The position numbers and the translations under genes are program-made. Under the pieces are notes generated by a model. That model saw only the letters and a program-made list of their open reading frames with translations. It ran no database searches and was not told the origin of the DNA. This document shows positions 16,255 through 23,390 of a stretch of DNA of 34,805 bases, piece after piece (the first letter of the stretch is position 1; each line of letters begins with the position of its first letter). This stretch comes from CAYQTL01 sp964420405 (GTDB taxonomy: Bacteria; Acidobacteriota; Thermoanaerobaculia; Thermoanaerobaculales; Sulfomarinibacteraceae), in assembly GCA_964420405.1 (NCBI GenBank), contig CAYQTL010000050.1, positions 1-34,805 of the forward strand. Direction: 5' to 3'.

Positions 16255-17316
16255 TCACCTCATGCGGACCCGCGACGGCAGCGGGTCGAAGTCGGGCGCG
16301 GGCGCCGACCGCCCCCGCACCAGCAGCGCCTCGTGGCCGGTCCACTGGTAGTTGAGGATGTAGATCCTCGGGTCGACCGGCACCGGCTCCTCGTCGCCGT
16401 CCGCGGGCATCACCCGGACCTCGTAGTGGAGGTGGGGGGAGGTGCTCCAGCCGGTGTTGCCGACGGTGCCGAGCTGCTCGCCGCGGCGCACCTGCTGCCC
16501 ACGGCGCACGCCGATCTCCTCGAGATGGGCGTAGACCGTGATGTAGCGGTCGCCATGATGCAGCACCACGACGTTTCCGTACCGCCACCAACGGACGTTG
16601 CGCGACAGGGGAAAGCGGCCGGCGAACACCACCCGTGCGTCGCCCGTCGCCAGCACCGGCGTGCCCTCGCGGGCGGCGAGGTCGATGCCCGCGTGGAAGT
16701 CGGTGGTGCCGGTGAACGGCGAGGTCCGGTTGCCGAACGGCGAGGTCAGCACGAAGCTGCCGACCGTCAACGGGCACACCGACGGCACCGTCCGCGTCAG
16801 ATCCTGGTTGGCGTGTGCGAAGCTCGTCAGCTCGTCGGCCAGGGCGAGCAGCGCCCGGGACTCGCCGGCGAGGCGTCCCGCCTCGGCGACCGCCTCGCGC
16901 GCCCGCACGACCTCCAACCCGGCGCCGTCCTCCTGCGGGAATCCGCCGGCCCCGGTCCGGGAGTGGGGCGCGCCGAGTATCAGGCTCATCTGCTGCTGCC
17001 TGAGCCTCGCCGACTGCAGCTCCCGGGCGAGGCGCCGCAGCGCCGCCTCCCGTTGGCCGAGGATCTCCAGCTGCAGCTCGTGCTGCTGCCGCATCAGCCG
17101 CAGCCGCGACTCCAGCAGCAGCGACTGGATGCCGAGCGGGGCCAGCACGACGCCGACCCCGAGCAGCACAGCCACCGCGCACACGCCCCCCACCAGCCAC
17201 CGGAACGACCGGCGCGACAGGAAGAAGTACCGCACCTGCTTGCGGATGTCGGCGGGGTGCAGCTGGATCTCGTACATCTGCCGGCAGCGCCCCGCGGCGG
17301 CGGGGCGATCCCTCAT
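16255..17316 (-). CDS. Membrane-anchored M23 family metallopeptidase
   Basis: A 353-residue LytM/M23 peptidoglycan endopeptidase. A short basic N-terminus is followed by one membrane helix (about residues 38-60), a coiled coil (about 65-115) and the M23 domain (about 185-320). Zinc ligands can be placed at His208 and Asp212 (HAGID) and His298 (HLH), with the active-site histidine at His264 (YAHLEE) or His296. All catalytic residues are present, so it should be an active hydrolase acting on the periplasmic face. The ATG at 17316 has no Shine-Dalgarno, but TAGAGT lies 6 bases upstream. The neighbour downstream is the bactofilin-like gene, as in known bactofilin/M23 pairs that shape the cell. 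Confidence 0.9.
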   Translation of the reverse strand: MRDRPAAAGRCRQMYEIQLHPADIRKQVRYFFLSRRSFRWLVGGVCAVAVLLGVGVVLAPLGIQSLLLESRLRLMRQQHELQLEILGQREAALRRLARELQSARLRQQQMSLILGAPHSRTGAGGFPQEDGAGLEVVRAREAVAEAGRLAGESRALLALADELTSFAHANQDLTRTVPSVCPLTVGSFVLTSPFGNRTSPFTGTTDFHAGIDLAAREGTPVLATGDARVVFAGRFPLSRNVRWWRYGNVVVLHHGDRYITVYAHLEEIGVRRGQQVRRGEQLGTVGNTGWSTSPHLHYEVRVMPADGDEEPVPVDPRIYILNYQWTGHEALLVRGRSAPAPDFDPLPSRVRMR

Positions 17317-17322
17317 GTTCGG

Positions 17323-17328
17323 ACTCTA
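17323..17328 (-). promoter_or_regulatory. -10 box of the M23 gene, leaderless layout
   Basis: TAGAGT on the minus strand (17328-17323) lies 6 bases before the ATG at 17316. No convincing -35 was found. Confidence 0.4.
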
Positions 17329-17360
17329 CCACGGGCCTGTGAAGGGGCCGTGGCCGCAGG

Positions 17361-18551
17361 TCACACCGCCCGCAGGGCAGCGATCGGGTCCTCGCGGGAG
17401 GTCCGCCACGACGGCCACAGCGAGGCCGCCGTCACCAGCAGCCCGCCGACGGCCGCCACCGCCGCGAGGTCGGGAGCCTGCACGTCGAGGGGGATCGAGT
17501 CGATCATGTAGACCCGGGACAACCCCTCGGAGAAGCGGATCACCCGGCCGGCGCTCAGCGCCCAGCTGACGGCCGAGCCGAACCCCAGCCCGAGCGCGAT
17601 CCCGGTCGAGCCGAGAAGGGTTCCGGCGAGCAGGAGGACCCGTCGGATGGTCGCCGGGGTCGCCCCCAGCGCCTGCAGCATGCCCGCTGACCTGCGCTTG
17701 TCGATCGCCAGCACCACCAGCGCCGAGCTGACCTGGAAGGACGACACCGCCACCACCAGGCTCAGCACGACGAACAGGGACAGCGTCTGCCAGCGCAGCG
17801 CGGTGAACAGCGTGCGGTTCATGTCGCGCCAGTCGGAGAACAGCAGGCGCGGCGCCCGGTCCTCCAGCGCCGGTCGCAGCTCGGCCACGCCGAGGGGATC
17901 GTCAAGCATCAGCTCGATGCCCGCGACACCCTGCTCCGGCAGCACCCGCGCCACCGCGCCGAGCGAGCCCACCAGCCAGCGGTCGTCGAACTCGGCGAAC
18001 TCGAGCCGGAACGACCCGATGACCTCGACGCCGATCGCCGGCACGATCCACGAGCCGGGATCCGGCGGCAGCCGCAGCACCGATCTGTCGCCGGCCCCGA
18101 GCCCGATGCGCTCGCCGAGCCGCGCACCCACCACCACCGGTACCGCGGGACCGTCGGGCCAGACGTCGACCGGCGCCCAGGGCGGCGGCTGGGCGACCGC
18201 CTTGAGCGTCACCGGCACCGGGTTGGTGGGCTCGGAAGGGTCGGTCAGGAGCCCGGTCAGGTAGCTCACGGGCACCGCCGTCAGGACCCCGTCCACCTCC
18301 GCCAGCCGCGCCGCCAGGGCCTCCGCGTCGGCCGCCGCCATCGGCACCGGGGCGAACCCGACGACGTGGGCGTTGCCCCGCTGCAGCGCCGCTGCGATCG
18401 CACCCGAGTACCCGCGCATCAGGGCCAGGGTCACGACCATCGCGGCGGTCGCCAGCGCGACCCCGAGCAGGGCGGCGAGCGCCGTCCCCCGCAGCAGCAC
18501 CCCGCTGCGGCGGCGCAGGAAGCGGATCGCGAGCTCCAGCGACAGCGGCAT
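17361..18551 (-). CDS. ABC transporter permease of the LolC/LolE (FtsX/MacB) type
   Basis: A 396-residue inner-membrane permease with the N-terminal MPLSLELAIRFLRRRSG motif of LolC/E proteins, a first helix (about 22-45), a large periplasmic domain (about 46-250) and three C-terminal helices forming the FtsX domain, with the typical VLAIDKRRSAGMLQALGATPATIRRVLL segment. LolC/E proteins take lipoproteins out of the inner membrane with the ATPase LolD; no lolD is nearby, so the ATPase must be encoded elsewhere if the function holds. It could also be another FtsX-type exporter. The ATG at 18551 has no ribosome binding site, but a -10 box lies 7 bases upstream. The longer frame to 18833 overlaps the response regulator and is rejected. 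Confidence 0.85.
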   Translation of the reverse strand: MPLSLELAIRFLRRRSGVLLRGTALAALLGVALATAAMVVTLALMRGYSGAIAAALQRGNAHVVGFAPVPMAAADAEALAARLAEVDGVLTAVPVSYLTGLLTDPSEPTNPVPVTLKAVAQPPPWAPVDVWPDGPAVPVVVGARLGERIGLGAGDRSVLRLPPDPGSWIVPAIGVEVIGSFRLEFAEFDDRWLVGSLGAVARVLPEQGVAGIELMLDDPLGVAELRPALEDRAPRLLFSDWRDMNRTLFTALRWQTLSLFVVLSLVVAVSSFQVSSALVVLAIDKRRSAGMLQALGATPATIRRVLLLAGTLLGSTGIALGLGFGSAVSWALSAGRVIRFSEGLSRVYMIDSIPLDVQAPDLAAVAAVGGLLVTAASLWPSWRTSREDPIAALRAV

Positions 18552-18558
18552 GGCGTGG

Positions 18559-18564
18559 AGTCTA
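18559..18564 (-). promoter_or_regulatory. -10 box of the LolC/E-like gene, leaderless layout
   Basis: TAGACT on the minus strand (18564-18559) ends 7 bases before the ATG at 18551. No clear -35. Confidence 0.4.
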
Positions 18565-18669
18565 CAGCGAACGCCGACGGCGACGGCACATCCGGTCCCG
18601 TCTCCCGTCCGGTCGGAGGTTCGGAGGTTTGAAGGTGCGACGGTCAGAGGGTGCGGGGGCGACGACGGC

Positions 18670-19347
18670 TCAGCCGCCCAGGGCGTAGCCGACACCGTGC
18701 ACCGTGCGGATCTCCGGCGCGTCGGAACCGAGCTTGCGCCGCAGCCGGCTGACGACCGAGTCGACCACCCGGTCCTGGATGAAGGCACCGTCCCACACCG
18801 CGTCGATGAGCTGCTGGCGGGAGCGCACGACACCGGGACGCTCGAGCAGCGCCGTGAGGAGGTCGAACTCGGTCCGCGTCAGCGCCACCGGAACCCCCGC
18901 CACCCGCACCTCCCGCCGGCCCGGGTCGAGCTCGAGGGCGCCGCTGCGGACCGGCGCGGCCTGCGGCGACGACCCATGCCGCTCCCAGCTGCGGCGGCGC
19001 AGCACCGCCGCGACCCTCGCGGCCACCTCGCGGGGACTGAACGGCTTGACGACGTAGTCGTCGGCGCCGAGCTCGAGGCCGAGCACGCGGTCGATCTCGG
19101 AGCGGCGCGCGGTCAGGATCAGGATCGGGACCGTGCTCGTCGCCCGGACCTCGCGGCACAGCTCGATGCCGTTGCCGTCGGGCAGCGAGAGGTCGAGCAG
19201 GATCGCGTCGAAACCGCTCCGCGCCAGGAGCCGGCGGGCCTCGGTCAGGGTCGGCGCGTGCTCCATCCGGTGCCCGGCGTCGCCCATCGCCATCTGCAGG
19301 ATGTCCGCGATCCCCGCCTCGTCCTCCACCAGCAAGAGATGGGCCAT
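18670..19347 (-). CDS. OmpR/PhoB-family response regulator
   Basis: A 225-residue two-component regulator. The receiver domain (residues 1-115) has the acidic pair Glu8/Asp9, the phosphorylation site Asp52 (LLDLSLPDG), Thr79 and Lys101 (VVKPFS), all as required. A winged-helix DNA-binding domain (about 130-225) contains LTRTEFDLLTALLERPG, DRVVDSVVSRLRRKLG and IRTVHGVGYAL. The start MAHLLLVEDE is chosen because the upstream ATG at 19359 falls inside a TACAAT -10 box. No histidine kinase gene lies beside it, so its sensor and its targets are unknown. Confidence 0.92.
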   Translation of the reverse strand: MAHLLLVEDEAGIADILQMAMGDAGHRMEHAPTLTEARRLLARSGFDAILLDLSLPDGNGIELCREVRATSTVPILILTARRSEIDRVLGLELGADDYVVKPFSPREVAARVAAVLRRRSWERHGSSPQAAPVRSGALELDPGRREVRVAGVPVALTRTEFDLLTALLERPGVVRSRQQLIDAVWDGAFIQDRVVDSVVSRLRRKLGSDAPEIRTVHGVGYALGG

Positions 19348-19357
19348 GGTGCGACCC

Positions 19358-19363
19358 ATTGTA
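19358..19363 (-). promoter_or_regulatory. -10 box of the response regulator gene, leaderless layout
   Basis: TACAAT on the minus strand (19363-19358), nearly consensus, ends 10 bases before the ATG at 19347. It rules out the upstream in-frame ATG at 19359, which it overlaps. Confidence 0.45.
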
Positions 19364-19518
19364 GTGCGTTCCGACGGCCCGACCACGTGCGCCGACGGCG
19401 ACGCCGTCCGAACCCGTTCCCGTTCCCGACGACCATTCCATCCGGTGCCGAACCCGGGAGTGAACCCGCGATCGACCGCCTCACCGGGCCCGGATGGATT
19501 CGGGATCGCAGCGGCCCG

Positions 19519-20421
19519 TCACCGCACGGGCAGCGCGCGGTCCTCGCCTGCCACCCGCAGGAACGCCTCCTCGGCGCGGTAGGACGAGCGCACGAACGGT
19601 CCGGCGAACACCTCGAGGCCGAGCCCACGACCGACCGTCTCGAGCTCGGCGAACTCGTCGGGGTGCCAGTAGCGCTCGACCGGGACCTGCTCCGGAGTCG
19701 GCTGGAGGTACTGCCCGACGGTGACCACCTGGCAGCCCGCGCCGGCGAGGTCGTCGAGCACCTCGACCACCTCGTCGCGGGTCTCGCCGAGCCCGACCAT
19801 CAGCCCCGACTTGCGCAGCACGGCGGGATCGCGCCCGGCGACCCGGGCGAGCACCTCCAGCGCCCAGCGGTAGCGCCCCGACCGCCGCACGCTGCGGTAC
19901 AGCCGGGGCACGGTCTCGACGTTGTGGTTGTAGACGTCGGGCCCGGCGCCGACGATCCGGTCCACCTGCGCCATGTCGCCGCGGAAGTCGGGGGTCAGCA
20001 CCTCGACGGTCGGCGGCTCGCCGAGGGTCCGCAGCCGCTCGATGGCGGCGACGAAACCGACCGCCCCGCCGTCCGGCAGGTCGTCACGGTCCACCGCGGT
20101 GATCACGACGTGACGCAGCCCCATCGACAGCACGGCGTCCACCAGCTGCTGCGGCTCGGTGGGATCCAGCGGCCCCGGACGCCCGTGGGCGATCGAGCAG
20201 TAGGCGCAGTTGCGGGTGCACACGCGGCCGTTGATCAGGAACGTCGCGGTGCCGTGGCTGAAGCACTCGGAGCGGTTCGGGCAGCGGGCCTCCTCGCACA
20301 CCGTGTGCAGACCCCTGCGCCGCATCACCTTCTTGATCTCGTGCAGCTCCCCCAGCCGCAGCTTGCGGCCGCGGATCCAGTCGGGCAGCACCGGCGCGGG
20401 GACCTGTCCTCCGAAGCTCAT
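19519..20421 (-). CDS. lipA: Lipoyl synthase
   Basis: A radical SAM enzyme that inserts two sulfurs into protein-bound octanoyl groups to make lipoyl, needed by GcvH and 2-oxoacid dehydrogenases. The product is 300 residues. The auxiliary cluster ligands are Cys42, Cys47 and Cys53 (CEEARCPNRSEC), and the radical SAM cluster is Cys68, Cys72 and Cys75 (CTRNCAYC). The C-terminal RSSYRAEE carries the conserved serine that caps the auxiliary cluster. The ATG at 20421 overlaps the stop of the SPOR gene as ATGA, so translation is coupled. Neither lipB nor lplA is in the window. Confidence 0.97.
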   Translation of the reverse strand: MSFGGQVPAPVLPDWIRGRKLRLGELHEIKKVMRRRGLHTVCEEARCPNRSECFSHGTATFLINGRVCTRNCAYCSIAHGRPGPLDPTEPQQLVDAVLSMGLRHVVITAVDRDDLPDGGAVGFVAAIERLRTLGEPPTVEVLTPDFRGDMAQVDRIVGAGPDVYNHNVETVPRLYRSVRRSGRYRWALEVLARVAGRDPAVLRKSGLMVGLGETRDEVVEVLDDLAGAGCQVVTVGQYLQPTPEQVPVERYWHPDEFAELETVGRGLGLEVFAGPFVRSSYRAEEAFLRVAGEDRALPVR

Positions 20422-21014
20422 GGCGTCACCACCCACGCGTCCGGGAACCCCGCCGCCTGCATCCGGAGCACGACCCGGTCGGCGGAGTCCCGGTCCGGGA
20501 ACGGGCCAACCCGCACCTTGTACAGCACATTCCCCCCGGCGACCGCGGTCTCGACCACCTCCTGGTGCTCGCGCGGGAAGCCGAGGCGCTCGAGCCGGCC
20601 GCGGGCCTCCTCGACCGCCTCCGGGCGCGAGCTGGCCAGCACCTGGACCCACAGCCGGTCGTCGCCGGTCGTCGCCGCCGGGGGGGTCGGGGTCGGCGGA
20701 GCGGGAGTCGCGGTCGGCGGAGCGGGCGTCGCCGTCGGCGTGGGCGGCTCGGTGGTCACCGCGGCCGGGGTCGCGGACGGACGCACGGTGGGCACCGCCT
20801 GCGGGGTGGCGGTCGGCGCCACGACGACCGCCGTCACGGTCGGCGTCGGCGGCGGACCGGCCGGTGCCGGCTCACCGGGACGGCCGCCGCCGAGCACCGA
20901 CCACGCGGCGCCGTAGCCGAGGGCGAACGCCGCCGCCACCAGCAACGCGAAGCAAACCAGCAGCGCCGTCAGCCACCGCGCGGTCAGCTCGATCACGTAG
21001 TACGTCTTCGACAT
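20418..21014 (-). CDS. SPOR-domain membrane protein
   Basis: A 198-residue protein with one membrane helix (about residues 16-36), a long Pro/Thr/Ala linker (about 45-115) and a C-terminal SPOR domain (about 120-195: DRLWVQVLASSRPEAVEEARGRLERLG, VLYKVRVGPFPDRDSADRVVLRM). SPOR domains bind denuded septal peptidoglycan, so a role at the division site is likely. The linker DNA holds a 21-base tandem duplication. GTGAGGCGCG precedes the ATG, and TAGAAT (21042-21037 on the minus strand) is a possible -10. The stop overlaps lipA by four bases. Confidence 0.85.
   Translation of the reverse strand: MSKTYYVIELTARWLTALLVCFALLVAAAFALGYGAAWSVLGGGRPGEPAPAGPPPTPTVTAVVVAPTATPQAVPTVRPSATPAAVTTEPPTPTATPAPPTATPAPPTPTPPAATTGDDRLWVQVLASSRPEAVEEARGRLERLGFPREHQEVVETAVAGGNVLYKVRVGPFPDRDSADRVVLRMQAAGFPDAWVVTP
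20691..20732. repeat. 21-base tandem duplication in the SPOR linker
   Basis: Two copies of a 21-base unit (20691-20711 and 20712-20732) differ at one base. They encode two rounds of a seven-residue ATPAPPT-type unit in the flexible linker, a likely slippage product. Confidence 0.6.
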
Positions 21015-21081
21015 CGCGCCTCACACTCCGGGGGTGATTCTAACCGCGACCCGCCGGCCGCGACTCGGCTGGAGGCCCCCG

Positions 21082-21208
21082 CCGATCCCGTTCCGGCCGA
21101 GGCGGACCCAGCTGCCGCCGCATCCACGTTCACCCGCGGTCCGCCAGATCCCGGCGGCCGGGTGTCGCCGCCGCAGTCGCCGGCCGGTCCCATCGGGAAC
21201 GGGATCGG
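21082..21208. repeat. Intergenic inverted pair of the CCCGAT family
   Basis: CCGATCCCGTTCC (21082-21094) is the exact reverse complement of GGAACGGGATCGG (21196-21208), with about 100 bases between. The right arm, with its flank CATCGGGAACGGGATCGG (21191-21208), is repeated exactly at 28865-28882. No gene is seen in 21043-21263. Confidence 0.6.
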
Positions 21209-21263
21209 AACCGGTGGCCACGGGGCCGCGGGGGGTCCGACGCCGTCGTTCCCCCGCTCCCCC

Positions 21264-22031
21264 TCACTCGTCGCCCAGCTTCTTGAAGAACCCCTCCATC
21301 ATCTTCAGCGGCACCGGGAACACGATGGTCGAGGCGTTCTCGGTGGAGATCTCGGTCAGGGTCTGCAGGTACCGCAGCTGGATCGTGACCGGGTTGGCCG
21401 ACATGATCGTGGACGCCTCGGCGAGCTGCTTGGCGGCCACGAACTCGCCCTCGGCGTGGATGATCTTGGCGCGCTTCTCGCGCTCGGCCTCGGCCTGGCG
21501 GGCCATCGCGCGCTGCATCTCCTGCGGCAGGTCGACGTGCTTGACCTCGACCATCGACACCTTGACGCCCCACGGGTCCGAGTGCTGGTCGATGATCTCC
21601 TGCAGACGGACGTTGAGCTCCTCGCGCTTGGTCAGGAGGTCGTCGAGCTCGACCTCTCCGAGCACGGACCGCAGCGTCGTCTGGGCGAGCTGGGAGGTGG
21701 CGTAGACGAAGTTCTCGACCTCGATCACCGCCTTGATCGGGCTCATGACCCGGAAGTACACCACCGCGTTGACCTTGACCGACACGTTGTCGCGCGTGAT
21801 GACGTCCTGCGGCGGGATGTCGTGCACCACCGTCCGCAGGCTGACCTTGACCAGGCGGTCGAACGGCCACAGCACGAGCACCAGCCCGGGCCCCTTGGGC
21901 TCCTTCAGCACCCGCCCGAGGCGGAACACGACGCCGCGCTCGTACTCGTTGAGGATGTTGACCCACTTGAAGATCAGGAAGAGGAAGAAGAAGACCGCGA
22001 TCCCGAACCCGGACGTCAGCGCACCCATCAT
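21264..22031 (-). CDS. Slipin (SPFH/stomatin/band 7 family membrane protein)
   Basis: A 255-residue membrane-anchored protein with one N-terminal helix (about residues 5-25) and an SPFH domain: NEYERGVVFRLGRVL, GPGLVLVLWPFDRLVKVSLRT, QDVITRDNVSVKVNAVVYFRV. A helical tail follows (RAMARQAEAEREKRAKIIHAEGEFVAAKQL). SPFH proteins form large oligomeric rings that organise membrane proteases. The gene starts at the ATG at 22031, overlapping the nfeD stop as ATGA. The nfeD-slipin pairing is widespread, and the NfeD protease is thought to act with or on the slipin. Confidence 0.93.
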   Translation of the reverse strand: MMGALTSGFGIAVFFFLFLIFKWVNILNEYERGVVFRLGRVLKEPKGPGLVLVLWPFDRLVKVSLRTVVHDIPPQDVITRDNVSVKVNAVVYFRVMSPIKAVIEVENFVYATSQLAQTTLRSVLGEVELDDLLTKREELNVRLQEIIDQHSDPWGVKVSMVEVKHVDLPQEMQRAMARQAEAEREKRAKIIHAEGEFVAAKQLAEASTIMSANPVTIQLRYLQTLTEISTENASTIVFPVPLKMMEGFFKKLGDE

Positions 22032-23350
22032 GTCCTCCCGTCGTCGACCGGCTCGACGTCGAGCCGGCGGTCGGAGACGCGGACCACCCGTACGGCGCTG
22101 CCGGCACGCACCTCGCCGGCGGTCGCCCGCGCATCCCAGTACTCCCCGTGGACCACGACCTTGCCGTTCGGCGCCAGGTCGCCGATCGCACGACCGATGT
22201 CGCCCACCATCCCCTCCAGACCGGTCGCGACCGGGTTGCGGTAGGCCGCGAGCACCCGCTGCAGCAGCACCACCATCACCAGCGCGACGACAGCGGCTGT
22301 GGGCAGCACCGCCGCGAGGCTGAGCCGCATGTCGGGAATCGGCGTGTCGAACAGCATCAGCGCCCCCAGCACGAAGCACACCAGGCCGGCGGCCGTCAGC
22401 AGGCCGTACGACGTCACCTTCACCTCGAGCACGAACAGCACCAACGCCAGCGCGATCAGCCCGGCGGCGAGCCAGTTCACGGGCAGCACCAGCGTCGAGT
22501 ACAGGAACAGCAGCAACGCGATGGCGCCGACCACACCCGGCAGGATCGCGCCCGGGGTCGTGATCTCGGTGTAGATGCCGATGGCGGCGACCGCCATCAG
22601 CAGGAACGCCACCAGCGGCTGGGCGAGGATCGACCGGAACCGCTCGAGCCCGGTCGGCTCGAGGCGGGTGACGGCGGCCGGCGACAGGTCGAGCACCACC
22701 TCCGTGCCGTCCAGGCGGGTGACGGTGCGACCGTCGAGCCGCTCGAGCAGGTCCTCGAGGGTCGGGGCCACCAGGTCGACGAGACCGCCCTCCAGCGCCT
22801 CCTCGGCGGTGAACGAGAGCGACTCGGTGACGGCGCGCACAGCCAGGTCGACGTTGCGACCGCGCGGCGTCGCGAACGAGCGCAGCATCGCCGACACGTC
22901 ACTGGTGACCTTGGCCTTCATCTCCTCCGACGGCTCGGCGTCGGAGCCGGTCGGGATCATCGGCATCAGCACCGGCGTCGCCGCCCCCGTGTTGGTGCCC
23001 GGCGCCATGGCGGCGACGTCGGCGGCGATCAGGATGAAGAACCCGGCGGACGCCGCACGCGCGCCGGCGGGCGCCACCCAGACCACCACCGGCACCGGCG
23101 ACGAGGTGATCGCGGAGGTGATGTCCCGGGTCGCGTCCACCAGGCCGCCCGGCGTGTCCAGCTCCACCACCACCAGCTCGGCGGCGCTCGCCCGCGCCTC
23201 GGCCAGGCAGCGCTCGAGGTACGCACCCGATGCAGGGTGGATGGTGTCGTCGAGCCGGAGCACCACCACCTCGGCGGCGGCCGCCGACGTCGCCGCCAGA
23301 ACCACGAGCACTGCGACCAGCCCTGCCTGTCGAACCACTACCGCGATCAT
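22028..23350 (-). CDS. NfeD-family membrane serine protease
   Basis: A 440-residue full-length NfeD protein: signal sequence (about 1-25), ClpP-like protease domain (about 27-230), a block of membrane helices (about 250-375) and a C-terminal OB-fold NfeD domain (about 385-435: GMVGDIGRAIGDLAPNGKVVVHGEYWDARA). The catalytic serine should be Ser101 in ARAASAGFF, and the lysine of the Ser-Lys dyad probably Lys147 in MKAKVTSD. The ATG at 23350 follows a G-rich stretch GGGAGGGGGG that can serve as ribosome binding site. It is translationally coupled to the slipin gene. Confidence 0.92.
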   Translation of the reverse strand: MIAVVVRQAGLVAVLVVLAATSAAAAEVVVLRLDDTIHPASGAYLERCLAEARASAAELVVVELDTPGGLVDATRDITSAITSSPVPVVVWVAPAGARAASAGFFILIAADVAAMAPGTNTGAATPVLMPMIPTGSDAEPSEEMKAKVTSDVSAMLRSFATPRGRNVDLAVRAVTESLSFTAEEALEGGLVDLVAPTLEDLLERLDGRTVTRLDGTEVVLDLSPAAVTRLEPTGLERFRSILAQPLVAFLLMAVAAIGIYTEITTPGAILPGVVGAIALLLFLYSTLVLPVNWLAAGLIALALVLFVLEVKVTSYGLLTAAGLVCFVLGALMLFDTPIPDMRLSLAAVLPTAAVVALVMVVLLQRVLAAYRNPVATGLEGMVGDIGRAIGDLAPNGKVVVHGEYWDARATAGEVRAGSAVRVVRVSDRRLDVEPVDDGRT

Positions 23351-23390
23351 AGTGCCCCCCTCCCGGACCGACAACCTCGCGCTCCGACCA

